The notes under the pieces are model-generated. The model ran no database searches. It was not told the origin of the DNA and saw only the letters and a list, made by a program, of their open reading frames with translations. A DNA stretch of 64,000 nucleotides from Nodosilinea sp. E11. GTDB taxonomy: Bacteria; Cyanobacteriota; Cyanobacteriia; Phormidesmidales; Phormidesmidaceae. The translations under genes were made by a program, and so were the position numbers. This document shows positions 35,504 to 44,708 of this stretch, piece by piece (within the stretch, counting starts at the first letter, position 1; every line of letters starts with the position of its first letter). The stretch is taken from contig NZ_CP136514.1 of NCBI RefSeq assembly GCF_032813545.1, positions 1 to 64,000 on the forward strand, read 5' to 3'.

Positions 35504-36045
35504 TACAACTAGAAAATTGGCGAGGGCTACTCAGCGTAGCAAGCTACCGACCGCTCTAGACTAACCCTTGTTGTAGGTCCTGCCCAACAACGATTAAGGG
35601 TAGCAAGGCGGGGGCCGGTTCAGCCGAGTCCCCCCACAGGCTTGGTGGGAATTCTTCGTTACCGATGGCACTGGCATTTAACACTCTGCTCAGAGTAGGG
35701 CGGAGGCAATGCGGTTGGCTACTGGGAGAGACTCTCTATCGGCTCCTCACCTTCAGCAATGAGAAGCCCGGCACACGGCCTTAAGCGTTTGCGATCGCCT
35801 ATTCAAGCCGCTAGGACAGGGGATCCAAGCTGAAAGGCTGTCTGAGGACGATCGCCTCGATGGGGATCGCCTCATTGCCGACCGGGGCAGCAAGAGGAGA
35901 CGGTTGGTGGCTCAGCAAACCCAGATCCACTCCATTCACCTGATTAATCAGCACCGGAATATCGGTAGGTTGCCACGGGCGTTCAATCTGAGCTGGGCGA
36001 TCGCACCCCCGTCTTTACCCCCATCTGTACCCCACCCCAGTCTCC
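35504..36045. repeat. Intergenic region with interspersed repeat, copy 1
   Basis: 542 bp without a supported gene. Two blocks match 38846-38980: about 35655-35700 (ACTCTGCTCAGA, with TTCTTCG.TACC.ATGGC upstream) and about 35872-35930 (CTCATTGCCGACCGG, AGCCAACCCAGATCCA-type bases). In this copy the blocks are separated by about 170 bp that copy 2 lacks. This is a non-coding repeat family, possibly a decayed gene or MITE. Confidence 0.5.
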
Positions 36046-37305
36046 CTAGATCTCCTCAAGCCAGCGCTGACGCAAAACCTCAACCGCACAGGCTACCCCC
36101 TGCTCATCTCGAAGGCTCGCACCCAGGTTAGCGGCCCGCTGCTGCATCCCTGAGTCAGCCACCAAGGTGCGCAGCGCTTGAGCCAGAGAATCGCTCGTCA
36201 ACTGCCGGTGGGGAATGGGGCGAGGCCCCACCCCAAGCTCAAATACCCGCTGTCCCCAAAAGGGCTGATCGCCAATGAATGGGCAAATCAGCGTAGGCTT
36301 TCCCGCCCGTAGGCCCGCCCCAGTGGTGCCCGCGCCGCCGTGGTGCACCACCGCCACACAGTGCGGAAACAGCCAATCGTGGGGAGCCGCCTTGAGCACA
36401 TAGACATTCTCTGGCCCCTCCCCAGAAAATGAGGATAGCCCGCCCCAGCCCGTCGCCAAAATAGCCCGCTGGCCCGCTTGTTGAAGGGCATCTAGGGTCA
36501 GGCGGGTGAGGCGTTCTGCATCCTGCGAGACCATACTGCCAAAGCCCAGGTAGACCGGAGGTGACCCCTGGGCCAAAAAAGCCACCAAATCCGCCGGAGG
36601 CTGCCAGTTGGCCGCTCCATCGAGAAACCAGTAGCCCGTGACAACGGAAGAACTATCCCAGTCTTGGGGAATGGGCACAACCTGGGGGCTATAGCCATAG
36701 AGTTTGGAAATGGGCTGCCCCCGCAGCACAAACTCGCTCTGAACAGGAGGCAATGCCAGGGCCTCGCTGCGCCAGCGATTGATCAGTCCCCGGTAGGGCA
36801 GCAGCGCCAGCTTAAAAAACAGGCTGTAGCTGAGTCGGTTGAGCCAGGGGCCGCGATCGCCGCCGCCGAGCATGGGGTTAAAGAAGGCTTCAGTCGGTGA
36901 ATAGCCCGGCAGGGCCATGGCTAAAAACCCCGGCACCGCCAGCTTTTCGGCAATGTGGTAGCCTGCTAAGACCTTGGGGTGATAGATCACGGCCCCTGGC
37001 TGGAGGGCGTGGGCCACCGCCCAGGCGTCGTCCATCATCTGCCGCAGCATCGGCATAATCTGGCGCAGCTGGACGGATTTTTTGCCCGATAGGGCGGCTT
37101 TGCCCGCTTCAGTTTGGGCCAGTTGGGCAAAGGGTGCTCGCAGCGGCGCGAAGGGTAAGCCGTGGCGGTTGACCAGGTCAGAAAAACTGGCGTCGGTGGC
37201 CAGGGTCACATCAAAACCCGCCTGGGTTAAGCCTACCCCCAATGCCACATAGGGTTGCACATCGCCCTGGGAACCGGCTGTCAGTATCAAGATCCGCTGA
37301 TTCAT
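36046..37305 (-). CDS. UGT-type (GT1) glycosyltransferase
   Basis: 419 residues in the sterol/erythromycin glycosyltransferase fold. The N-terminus ILILTAGSQGDVQPYVALGV is the acceptor-side motif. Near the C-terminus, FPHCVAVVHHGGAGTTGAGL with KPTLICPFIGDQPFWGQRV is the UDP-sugar donor motif. It probably glycosylates a lipid or small molecule such as a sterol or carotenoid; the acceptor is unknown. Its ATG overlaps the stop of the preceding oxidase-like gene (ATGA at 37302-37305), so the two are coupled. Confidence 0.88.
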   Translation of the reverse strand: MNQRILILTAGSQGDVQPYVALGVGLTQAGFDVTLATDASFSDLVNRHGLPFAPLRAPFAQLAQTEAGKAALSGKKSVQLRQIMPMLRQMMDDAWAVAHALQPGAVIYHPKVLAGYHIAEKLAVPGFLAMALPGYSPTEAFFNPMLGGGDRGPWLNRLSYSLFFKLALLPYRGLINRWRSEALALPPVQSEFVLRGQPISKLYGYSPQVVPIPQDWDSSSVVTGYWFLDGAANWQPPADLVAFLAQGSPPVYLGFGSMVSQDAERLTRLTLDALQQAGQRAILATGWGGLSSFSGEGPENVYVLKAAPHDWLFPHCVAVVHHGGAGTTGAGLRAGKPTLICPFIGDQPFWGQRVFELGVGPRPIPHRQLTSDSLAQALRTLVADSGMQQRAANLGASLRDEQGVACAVEVLRQRWLEEI

Positions 37306-37775
37306 TGGGGCTGGTCCGCAGACTGCTGCACGCCGTAGGTCTGCATCGCTCCGGCTATCTGGGTGGCTTCCGTTGTGCCCGGCTTGAGTCGGTAGCTGGG
37401 GGCCACAATGGGTTCCACCGTCTGTACCTGCACCACAAATATGCTGTGAATCGGAAACATCCCCTGGGTAAGGCTCAGCAACGGAGCTTCTAGGTCAGGA
37501 TAACGGCGATCCCCAGGTCGCACTACCTCGGCGGTACCCTTGAGCTTATAGCCCTTTTGCACAAACACGTCCACAAAGCTCAGGCAAACCTGGGGATTGC
37601 CTCGCAGGTTGCGATCGCTCTGCGGTGAGGCAATATTGGCCACCAGCACCGTGCTTACCCCGTAGGCGCAGAACACCTCTTTGGGCGACACATTGGGTGC
37701 GCCCGACCCATCCACCGTGGCCAACCAGCACAGCACGCTGCGATCTATATACTGCAACACCTCATCAGTAAGCAT
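37302..37775 (-). CDS. Pyridoxamine 5'-phosphate oxidase-like flavoprotein
   Basis: 157 residues from the chosen ATG; a start 12 codons upstream is possible. The split-barrel signature is visible in CWLATVDGSGAPNVSPKEVF and VANIASPQSDRNLRGNPQVC with SFVDVFVQKGYKLKG, as in FMN- or F420-binding members of the PNPOx-like family. No specific substrate can be assigned. It is translationally coupled to the downstream glycosyltransferase, which suggests linked function, for example reduction before glycosylation. Confidence 0.8.
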   Translation of the reverse strand: MLTDEVLQYIDRSVLCWLATVDGSGAPNVSPKEVFCAYGVSTVLVANIASPQSDRNLRGNPQVCLSFVDVFVQKGYKLKGTAEVVRPGDRRYPDLEAPLLSLTQGMFPIHSIFVVQVQTVEPIVAPSYRLKPGTTEATQIAGAMQTYGVQQSADQPQ

Positions 37776-37952
37776 AGGCGATACACCTAACTGACAGCCG
37801 GTCATGTTCAATTGTACGAAGCTGCACCGCCTGGGCTCGGCGGTCTGCGATCGCGACCTGGGTTCCAGTATTGGCTCTTCCCATCGTCATCCTGTTCAGT
37901 TTTCTGAAAAATAGCCTATATCCCCACTACTGCCACAGCAGGAGGACAGATC

Positions 37953-38786
37953 ATGATGTTTGTGACCGGGGCTGGAGGGAACGTGGGACGGGCGATCGTA
38001 GCGGATCTGCAGCAGCGAGGCATGGCCTACCGCATTGGGGCTCGTACCGGCAGAGATCAGCCCCACATGGTGCCTTTTGACTTCCTTAAGCCTGAGACTT
38101 TTGGGGCGGCGATCGCCGACTGCAAAGCCCTCTTCCTGCTGCGCCCCCCCGCCGTAGCCAACACCAAGGCTACCCTCAACCCCTTCATCGACGTCGCCCG
38201 GAAGGCTGGAGTAGAGCAGATTGTCTTCATCTCTGTAGCCGGAGCCGCCGACAAGCCCTGGGTGCCCCACTATGCTGTCGAGCAACACCTTAAGGCTGGC
38301 CCGCTGGGGTGGACGATTCTGCGGCCTGGGTTCTTTGCCCAGAACTTGGGGGATGCCTACCGCGACGACATTGTGCACGATCACCGCATTTACGTGCCCG
38401 CTGCCCAGGGGCGAGTCGCTTTCATTGACGCCCGCGACATTGCGGCGGTGGCGGTGGCAGCCTTCCGCGATCCCGCCACCCATGCTGGGCAGAGCTACAC
38501 CCTCACTGGGCCAGAGGCGGTCACCTTTGACCAGGTGGCGACAATGCTCAGCGCCGAACTGGGTCGCCCCATCCGCGTTGAGGCCGCCAGCCTGTTGAGC
38601 TACGTCCGCCACCTCAAGCGGCGTGGTCTGCCCTGGATGCAAATTTTGGTGCAGACCCTTCTGCATCGGGGGCTGCGGATGGGCGAGGCCGAGGCCGTTA
38701 CCGACACCGTCCCCACGCTGCTGGGGCGACCGGCCTGCTCCCTCGCAGAGTACATCCACGACCATCGGGAGCTGTGGGCAGCCTAG
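37953..38786 (+). CDS. NmrA-like NAD(P)-binding reductase
   Basis: 277 residues. The N-terminal Rossmann motif MMFVTGAGGNVGRAIVADLQ (TGxxGxxG) binds NAD(P)H. KAGVEQIVFISVAGA and GPLGWTILRPGFFAQNL are typical of the NmrA/NAD(P)H:quinone oxidoreductase (QorB-like) atypical SDR group, which lack the usual Tyr-Lys pair. The C-terminal part is helical and likely forms the substrate side. It starts behind a GGAGG ribosome site and is divergent from the gene pair at 36046-37775. The substrate is unknown. Confidence 0.87.
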   Translation: MMFVTGAGGNVGRAIVADLQQRGMAYRIGARTGRDQPHMVPFDFLKPETFGAAIADCKALFLLRPPAVANTKATLNPFIDVARKAGVEQIVFISVAGAADKPWVPHYAVEQHLKAGPLGWTILRPGFFAQNLGDAYRDDIVHDHRIYVPAAQGRVAFIDARDIAAVAVAAFRDPATHAGQSYTLTGPEAVTFDQVATMLSAELGRPIRVEAASLLSYVRHLKRRGLPWMQILVQTLLHRGLRMGEAEAVTDTVPTLLGRPACSLAEYIHDHRELWAA

Positions 38787-39069
38787 CGCCGCAGGCGCTG
38801 CCGCAACCGGACGGGGATGGGCGATCCGATCGCCCTGGATCGCCGATGGGTAGGTGTTCTTCGGTACCCATGGCTCTGGCGTTGACCACTCTGCTCAGAA
38901 TGGAGGCCTCCTCATTGCCGACCGGAGCCGCAAGAGGGGGCGGTTGCAGGCTCAGCCAACCCAGATCCAGTGATCGCTATAGCGGCTCCAGATGGCGACT
39001 ATCACCGCTCCCCTGCCCCTGGCGCTAAATGCAGGGCATCCTGAGTCTAAATAAACTTCAGAAATCTCG
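38787..39069. repeat. Intergenic region with interspersed repeat, copy 2
   Basis: Within 38846-38980 this matches the repeat blocks of 35655-35930: GGTACCCATGGCTCTGGCGT, ACTCTGCTCAGAATGG, then TCATTGCCGACCGGAGCCGC and AACCCAGATCCA. No coding frame is kept between the copies. The rest carries HIP1-type sites and the upstream region of rnhA. Confidence 0.5.
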
Positions 39070-39576
39070 ATGTCTCAACCCCTCAAATCCGTTACGATCT
39101 ACACCGATGGAGCATGCATTGGCAATCCTGGCCCTGGCGGCTATGGAACAGTGCTGCTCTATGGGGAACACCGCAGAGAGCTATCGGGTGGCTACCGACT
39201 CACCACAAACAACCGCATGGAGATGATGGCGGCGATCGTTGGCCTTCAAGCACTAAAACATCAGTGCGCTGTGACGGTGTACTCGGATTCCAAGTATGTC
39301 GTCGATGCCATCATGAAGGGCTGGGCGGTGCGCTGGCGGGCAAAGGGGTGGAAACGAACCCAAACTAAAAGTCCTGTTAATACTGACCTCTGGCAGCAGC
39401 TCTTAAGCCTCTGTGAGCAGCACCAGGTCGAGTTCCGTTGGGTCAAAGGCCACAGCGGCAATGTGGAGAATGAACGGTGCGATCGCCTGGCGGTGGCCGC
39501 TTCTCGACTACCTGATCTACCGATTGATGAAGGGTATGAGGTGGTGCAGGTTCTTTATCAGGAATCACTGTTTTAA
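39070..39576 (+). CDS. rnhA: Ribonuclease HI
   Basis: 168 residues. The four acidic catalytic residues are in place: Asp in [17 protein letters not shown], Glu in [10 protein letters not shown], Asp in [11 protein letters not shown] and Asp in [10 protein letters not shown]; the His loop WVKGHSGN is also present. The basic handle region ([11 protein letters not shown]) matches the E. coli type. It cuts RNA in RNA-DNA hybrids, removing Okazaki primers and R-loops. A tail of about 25 residues follows the usual end. Monocistronic by position. Confidence 0.95.
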   Translation: MSQPLKSVTIYTDGACIGNPGPGGYGTVLLYGEHRRELSGGYRLTTNNRMEMMAAIVGLQALKHQCAVTVYSDSKYVVDAIMKGWAVRWRAKGWKRTQTKSPVNTDLWQQLLSLCEQHQVEFRWVKGHSGNVENERCDRLAVAASRLPDLPIDEGYEVVQVLYQESLF

Positions 39577-39636
39577 GCGTCTACCCCAACCCTTCTCCCT
39601 TCAAAATCGCCGTTCAAACCTATCTTCTGAGCCGTC

Positions 39637-40680
39637 ATGCCAACCTGTGGCCTTACCCTTGGCAAGTTTGCCCCCCTACATAAAGGCCATCAGTTCTTGA
39701 TTGAAACGGCGCTAGCAGAGATGGATGAATTGATCATCATGGTCTACGATTGCCCCGAAACAACCGCTGTACCGCTGTCCATCCGGGCTAACTGGATTCG
39801 TAAGCTGTACCCCAAGGCAAGGGTAATTGAAGCTTGGGATGGGCCAACGGAGATAGGCGATACTCCTGAGATCAAACAAGCCCACGAAACCTATGTTTTT
39901 CAGCAGCTTCAGGGGTATAGCGTGACTCATTTCTACTCCAGAGAGTTCTATGGAGAGCACATGAGTCAGGCGTTAGGAGCCGTGAACCGCCTAGTAGACT
40001 GGACAGCCCAATCCACTTGGACAAACCGCACGGCAGTCCCTATCTCAGCCACCCAAGTCCGTTCTAATCCTTACCAATACCGCCAGTTTCTAGAGCCACT
40101 GGTTTATCGGGATTTAATTACTCATGTCGTCTTTCTGGGGGCACCCTCCACGGGCAAAACCACCCTAGCTGAAGCCCTAGCCCGTCGCTACACAACTGTC
40201 TGGATGCCAGAATACGGCAGGGAATATTGGGAAACCCATCAGGTAGATCGGCGGCTATCCCTAGACCAGCTTGAGGCCATTGCCACAGGTCATTTGGAAC
40301 GAGAAGCAGCGCAACTGTCCCAAGCTAACCGCTACCTCTTCACCGATACCAATGCTCTAACCACTTACCGTTTCTCTCTCTACTACCACGGCACCGCCAC
40401 ACCCCATCTAGCCAAGCTCGCAGACCGCTGTGCCTCCCGCTATGACCTGGTGTTCCTGTGTGAGACAGATATTCCCTACGACGATACGTGGGACCGTTCT
40501 GGAGATGGCAATCGAGCCGTCTTCCAGAAGCAAATCATCAGTGACCTAGTGGTGCGCAAGATTCCCTTTTTTAGAGTGAAAGGTGACTTACAGGCCCGGA
40601 TAGGATATGTGGAACGGGTACTGGCTCGGTTCGAGAAGTACCACAACCTTCTAGATAACTTCCTTACAGCCCATGACTGA
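39637..40680 (+). CDS. nadR: NadR-like NMN adenylyltransferase / nicotinamide riboside kinase
   Basis: 347 residues. The nucleotidyltransferase domain (1-165) has LTLGKFAPLHKGHQFLIETA with the GxFxPxHxGH motif, and ISATQVRSNP. The kinase domain (about 168-347) has the P-loop FLGAPSTGKTTLAEAL near 173 and LFTDTNALTT. NadR makes NAD from nicotinamide riboside or NMN. The N-terminal HTH repressor domain of enteric NadR is absent, so this is an enzyme only. It begins 60 bp after rnhA on the same strand. Called NadR-like because the exact substrate preference is not tested. Confidence 0.88.
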   Translation: MPTCGLTLGKFAPLHKGHQFLIETALAEMDELIIMVYDCPETTAVPLSIRANWIRKLYPKARVIEAWDGPTEIGDTPEIKQAHETYVFQQLQGYSVTHFYSREFYGEHMSQALGAVNRLVDWTAQSTWTNRTAVPISATQVRSNPYQYRQFLEPLVYRDLITHVVFLGAPSTGKTTLAEALARRYTTVWMPEYGREYWETHQVDRRLSLDQLEAIATGHLEREAAQLSQANRYLFTDTNALTTYRFSLYYHGTATPHLAKLADRCASRYDLVFLCETDIPYDDTWDRSGDGNRAVFQKQIISDLVVRKIPFFRVKGDLQARIGYVERVLARFEKYHNLLDNFLTAHD

Positions 40681-40823
40681 CGTTTTGAGGCATGCTAAAT
40701 TGACAGCAAAGTTTTGCCAACCTGGCAAGATTCAAATATTTCAGGGATTTTAGATTCCATTAATGTGTCATTGTAATCGTTTTCTTTTTCAAAGCATTAC
40801 GCAAAGCAATCAGGGGAAGTCGG

Positions 40824-41033
40824 GTGGAAAAGCGAATCTTAATCGCAAGTTGGCTATTTTTGATTGGCTCTATTCTGTTTCTCATTAACTCACTGATCGA
40901 GGTTGCTCAAAATTTTTCATCCATGTCTCTACTGCACTTGTCAGAGGGTGGCCTGTTTCTAATTGGTTCCATTTTCTTCATGTCACTTTTTCCCAAGTCC
41001 ATCTCCATCTCTCTCAAGAATTGTTTGCAATGA
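40824..41033 (+). CDS. Small YrhK-like membrane protein
   Basis: 69 residues starting at GTG behind AGGGGAAG. Two hydrophobic helices, ILIASWLFLIGSILFLINSL and LSEGGLFLIGSIFFMSLF, with the SxLFLIGSxLF repeat seen in YrhK-domain proteins. It overlaps the 3' end of the convergent LysR gene by 127 bp, so either one gene end is wrong or the overlap is real. The good ribosome site and the hydrophobic repeat favour a real small gene. Function unknown. Confidence 0.55.
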   Translation: MEKRILIASWLFLIGSILFLINSLIEVAQNFSSMSLLHLSEGGLFLIGSIFFMSLFPKSISISLKNCLQ

Positions 41034-41911
41034 TGATTCAGAAACTCAAGAAAAACTCGCACTCGTGGTGATAAATTACGCTGATGAGTGAACAGGGCAT
41101 GAACCGCAAGACCAGGAGATAATTGGTTAGAAAATAGCAGGATCAGTTGCCCTTGATCAACTTCTTTTTTCACCTGAAATCCGAGTAGGCGAGTGATGCC
41201 TAATCCGGCCATCGCTGCATTTTTTAATGCACCGCCATTGTCGGAGTAAAACGAACCCTTCACTGAAACCATCTGCCACTCCTGGTCAACCCAAAACATC
41301 CAGGGTTCTGGTCTTCCCTGAAATATATACTGCAAACAGTTGTGATGAATCAGATCGTTTGGAGTCGCTGGAATTCCATGCATTTTTAGATAACTTGGTG
41401 CTGCACAAAGCACAAATTGAGTTTGTCCTAACGGTCTTACCATTAGGCGAGAGTCATCTAAAGTGCCCAAACGAATGGCAACATCAATGCCTTCGGTCAC
41501 TAAATCTATCACGCGATCGCTCAACCGTAAGTCAATCTGGATCTCTGGATATTGGGTTAGAAACTCTGGAATCGATTGCACGAGCAACCACTGCCCAAAA
41601 TCAAGCGATGTGCTGACCGTCAGCTTGCCGCGTGGCTTACCTCTGGAAATGATCAGATCGTTAGCGTCGTCTAGTTCCCTCAGTAAGCGAGATACCCGCT
41701 CATAGTAAGCGGCCCCCTCTACAGTTAAGCTGAGCGATCGGGTGGTGCGTTGCAGCAGTCTTACCCCTAATCGGTCTTCTAACTTGGCAACTCGCTTGCT
41801 AATGGCGGAGGGAGTGGTGTCGAGCGATCGGGCAGCCGCACTGAAGGTATTGCACTCCACGCTTTCGACAAAGGCGATCAGTTCAGGGAGTTGATTGAGC
41901 GCATTCAGCAT
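40907..41911 (-). CDS. LysR-family transcriptional regulator
   Basis: 334 residues. The N-terminal winged HTH (about 8-66) reads FVESVECNTFSAAARSLDTT with PSAISKRVAKLEDRLGVRLL and QRTTRSLSLTVEG, as in the AaeR/DmlR type. The effector-binding domain (about 93-300) is complete. It has about 30 more residues than usual at the C-terminus, encoded in the overlap with the YrhK-like gene. It is divergent from the SDR-MATE pair with 96 bp between the starts, which makes these two genes its likely targets. Confidence 0.9.
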   Translation of the reverse strand: MLNALNQLPELIAFVESVECNTFSAAARSLDTTPSAISKRVAKLEDRLGVRLLQRTTRSLSLTVEGAAYYERVSRLLRELDDANDLIISRGKPRGKLTVSTSLDFGQWLLVQSIPEFLTQYPEIQIDLRLSDRVIDLVTEGIDVAIRLGTLDDSRLMVRPLGQTQFVLCAAPSYLKMHGIPATPNDLIHHNCLQYIFQGRPEPWMFWVDQEWQMVSVKGSFYSDNGGALKNAAMAGLGITRLLGFQVKKEVDQGQLILLFSNQLSPGLAVHALFTHQRNLSPRVRVFLEFLNHHCKQFLREMEMDLGKSDMKKMEPIRNRPPSDKCSRDMDEKF

Positions 41912-42007
41912 TTATTCCAATCTGGCACAGATGTTTTGCCAATATACTGCTTTTTCTTCTAGTGGGACAAAGACTATCGTGGTGGAAGTGCAACGAAGGG
42001 TAAAGCA

Positions 42008-42721
42008 ATGAGTTCAAAGAAAGTTGTCATTGTTACCGCAGCAAGTCGCGGCATTGGGGCAGGTTGTGCACGGGAGTTAGCCGCTCAAGGTTATGCCGTC
42101 TCCTTGTTTGCGCGATCGCCCAGTATTCTGGATTTAGCACAGGAATTAGGCGGGGTTGCTCTTCAGGGTTCCCTATCCAACGCCCAGGATTTGGAGACAT
42201 TAGTACAAACAACGCTCAACCAGTTTGGGCAAATTGATGCAGTCGTAAACAGCTTTGGCGATCCCCCCCGACCTGACTTGTTAGGGATTTCTGATGATCT
42301 GTGGTTGGAAAACTTTGAGATGTTGTTTTTGAGTGTGGTGCGATTGGCACGGTTGGTAACAGAACCGATGCGTCAGCAAGGAGGTGGGGCGATCGTCAAT
42401 ATTTCTGCCTGTGACTCTCAAGAACCTTCTCTCGGAACGCCGTTTAGCGGCACACTGCGAGCGGCAATGGAAGGATTTACCAAGCTATATGCTCAACGCT
42501 ATCGGGGCGACCATATCCGCATGAATTGTGTTGCGCCTTACTTCGTGGCAGATAGCCTGGAGGAATTAGCAGGATGGGATGTTCCCAGTGATTTGATGTG
42601 GGGTCGTCCAGCAACCTATGAAGAACTGGCAAAGACCGTCGCGTTTCTCATTTCAGCGGATGCCAAATTCATTTCAGGAACGACGTTGAAAGTTGATGAG
42701 GCGCGATCAGCTGCAATTTAG
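42008..42721 (+). CDS. Short-chain dehydrogenase/reductase (atypical)
   Basis: 237 residues. The cofactor loop VVIVTAASRGIGAGCARELA and VVNSFGD (the NNAG position) are visible, with the C-terminal SADAKFISGTTLKVD. Where the catalytic YxxxK is expected, after VNISACDSQEPS, the sequence has FSGTLRAAMEGF, so the Tyr and Lys are missing or shifted. It may be a non-catalytic or divergent member. It is the first gene opposite the LysR regulator and is 42 bp upstream of the MATE exporter, so probably co-transcribed. Substrate unknown. Confidence 0.82.
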   Translation: MSSKKVVIVTAASRGIGAGCARELAAQGYAVSLFARSPSILDLAQELGGVALQGSLSNAQDLETLVQTTLNQFGQIDAVVNSFGDPPRPDLLGISDDLWLENFEMLFLSVVRLARLVTEPMRQQGGGAIVNISACDSQEPSLGTPFSGTLRAAMEGFTKLYAQRYRGDHIRMNCVAPYFVADSLEELAGWDVPSDLMWGRPATYEELAKTVAFLISADAKFISGTTLKVDEARSAAI

Positions 42722-42763
42722 TGATTAGGGAAGTGAGACAATTTCACCAGGACAGTTATACAA

Positions 42764-44131
42764 ATGCAAAAGAACAATTTGCTAACGGAAGTACGCGAGT
42801 TTTTTAAGTTGGCGGTTCCCCTTGCCAGTGCTCAGGTTGCCCAGTCTGCGACAGGCTTTGCTGATACGGTCATGATGGGGAGAATGGGAGTCGATGTGTT
42901 AGCAGCTGGAGGGCTGGCAGCCATTACGTTTCTCTGCATCATGATGACTGCTAGCGGCGTTGCAATGGGGGTTAGTCCACTGATTGCTGAAGCATTTGGG
43001 GCAGGGCAAAAGACCCGCGTTGAGCAAATTGCGCGTCAGGGATTGTGGTTGTCTGTATTGGTGGCGATTCCAACAATGCTATTCACTGGACACTTAGATA
43101 TCCTTTTGAGCCGTACAGGACAAACCGAAACTACTGTTCAGCTTGCCAATATTTATTTGGATATTACGCTGTGGGGTCTGTTTCCAGCCGTGGGTTTTGC
43201 GGCACTGCGGGCAACGGTTTCAGCTTTGTCTCAAGCCCGCCCAGTTATGATCATTGTCGTATTAGGAACTGCATTTAATATCACCTGGAATTACATTCTC
43301 GGCTTTGGCAAGCTTGGCTTTCCCAAAATGGGTCTTGCAGGATTGGCTGTAGCCAGTGTGGTTACGTTATGGGGTATGTTCCTGGCCTTGGCACTGTATA
43401 TTTTGACAAACAAGAATTTAAAGCACTACCGCATTTTTCAAGAACTGCATCGAATTAGACCTCACATCCTCAAAAAGTTAGCCTGGGTGGGCGTGCCAAT
43501 CGGCTTATTCTCTGGACTTGAAACCGGATTCTTCATGGTGATTACTTTCTGGATGGGATTGTTGGGAACTGAGGTGTTAGCTGCCCATCAGATTGTGTTT
43601 CAAACCATTCTTGTTGTGTTCATGGTTCCCTTAGGGATCTCCTACGCCACAACAGTACGAGTCGGACAATGGTTAGGACGGCGCGATCACACAGGTATTC
43701 AACAAGCAGCATTAGTTAGCATGAGTGTTAGTACCGTCTTCATGGTTGGTGTGTCAACTATTTTTCTCTGCTTCCCTGAATTCATTATTGGTCTTTACAT
43801 TGATACCACCAATCCCGTCAATGCAAACATTGTTGCGATCGCACTTCCGCTATTGATCGTTGCAGCAATCGCCCAAGTTCTCGATGGCTTTCAAAAAGCA
43901 GTTTATGGTTCTCTACAAGGACTACAGGATACTCAAATTCCAATGTTGTTAAATGTGTTGGGATACTGGGGAATTGGTTTGTTAGTAGGTTATATATTGG
44001 GCTTTCAGTTGCAGATGGGAGGTGTCGGCTTGTGGATTGGGCAGTCAGTATCGATCGCTTTTGTTGCAGGGCTGTTTATCTGGCGATTCTGGCGTTTGGT
44101 TAGACATCAGAAGCTTACCCAACTGATATAG
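42764..44131 (+). CDS. MATE-family multidrug exporter
   Basis: 455 residues with about 12 membrane helices in two MatE halves. The first half begins FKLAVPLASAQVAQSATGFA and has DTVMMGRMGVDVLAAGGLAA; the second has VGVPIGLFSGLETGFFMVI and LLGTEVLAAHQIVFQTI. These match NorM/DinF-like antiporters that export cationic compounds with Na+ or H+. It follows the SDR gene on the same strand and is opposite a LysR gene; the three may form a detoxification unit. No frame damage is seen. Confidence 0.92.
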   Translation: MQKNNLLTEVREFFKLAVPLASAQVAQSATGFADTVMMGRMGVDVLAAGGLAAITFLCIMMTASGVAMGVSPLIAEAFGAGQKTRVEQIARQGLWLSVLVAIPTMLFTGHLDILLSRTGQTETTVQLANIYLDITLWGLFPAVGFAALRATVSALSQARPVMIIVVLGTAFNITWNYILGFGKLGFPKMGLAGLAVASVVTLWGMFLALALYILTNKNLKHYRIFQELHRIRPHILKKLAWVGVPIGLFSGLETGFFMVITFWMGLLGTEVLAAHQIVFQTILVVFMVPLGISYATTVRVGQWLGRRDHTGIQQAALVSMSVSTVFMVGVSTIFLCFPEFIIGLYIDTTNPVNANIVAIALPLLIVAAIAQVLDGFQKAVYGSLQGLQDTQIPMLLNVLGYWGIGLLVGYILGFQLQMGGVGLWIGQSVSIAFVAGLFIWRFWRLVRHQKLTQLI

Positions 44132-44293
44132 ACAAGCTCTAGGCTTCAAGATTTTTTCTAGCTACGCTCTGTACTGTTATTGGCTGGAAACAAACTCTCA
44201 ATCCTCAATTCTTGCAAAGTAATGTCGTAAGGTGTGCCGAGGGTAAGGGCCGCACCCGTTTTATATTTATACTGTTAATCACTAACAGCTTAG

Positions 44294-44692
44294 CTAGACA
44301 TTTTTTTGATTCTCGATGTACTGCTCTACAACTGAAACCGGGATATCACCGACAGTTGAAACAAAGTAGCTGTTTGTCCATAAAGTCGGCAAGCGACTTT
44401 TAAGCCAAGGAAATTCTTGCCTCAGAAATCTTGATGAACGTCCTTTCATGTTCCGCACCAGCTTAGCAATACCGTATTGCGGGTCAATTTCGACTAGGAG
44501 ACAAACGTGATCAGGCATAATCTCTAGCTGTAGAAGTTCACCTGTTGCTTCACTGACCACTTCATATAAAAGCTCTTTGAGCCGAACATCAACCCCATTA
44601 ACTAACACTTTACGACGATATTTCGGACACCAAACAACATAATACTTACAGGAGTAGACAACGTTTATATTAGACTTGAGTGCTTGAGCCAT
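44294..44692 (-). CDS. tnpA: IS200-family TnpA (Y1 transposase) with altered HUH motif
   Basis: 132 residues, the usual length. VYSCKYYVVWCPKYRRKVLV at the N-terminus and the C-terminal Tyr helix SVVEQYIENQ are intact. The expected HUH metal motif, normally PDHVHLLV, reads PDHVCLLV, so the second His is Cys. Y1 transposases nick and join single-stranded DNA at end hairpins; this change should weaken metal binding. No accessory TnpB is next to it. A strong hairpin lies just upstream (44709-44737). The element may be dying or adapted. Confidence 0.85.
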   Translation of the reverse strand: MAQALKSNINVVYSCKYYVVWCPKYRRKVLVNGVDVRLKELLYEVVSEATGELLQLEIMPDHVCLLVEIDPQYGIAKLVRNMKGRSSRFLRQEFPWLKSRLPTLWTNSYFVSTVGDIPVSVVEQYIENQKNV

Positions 44693-44708
44693 TGCCTTTT
44701 TTCCAAGT

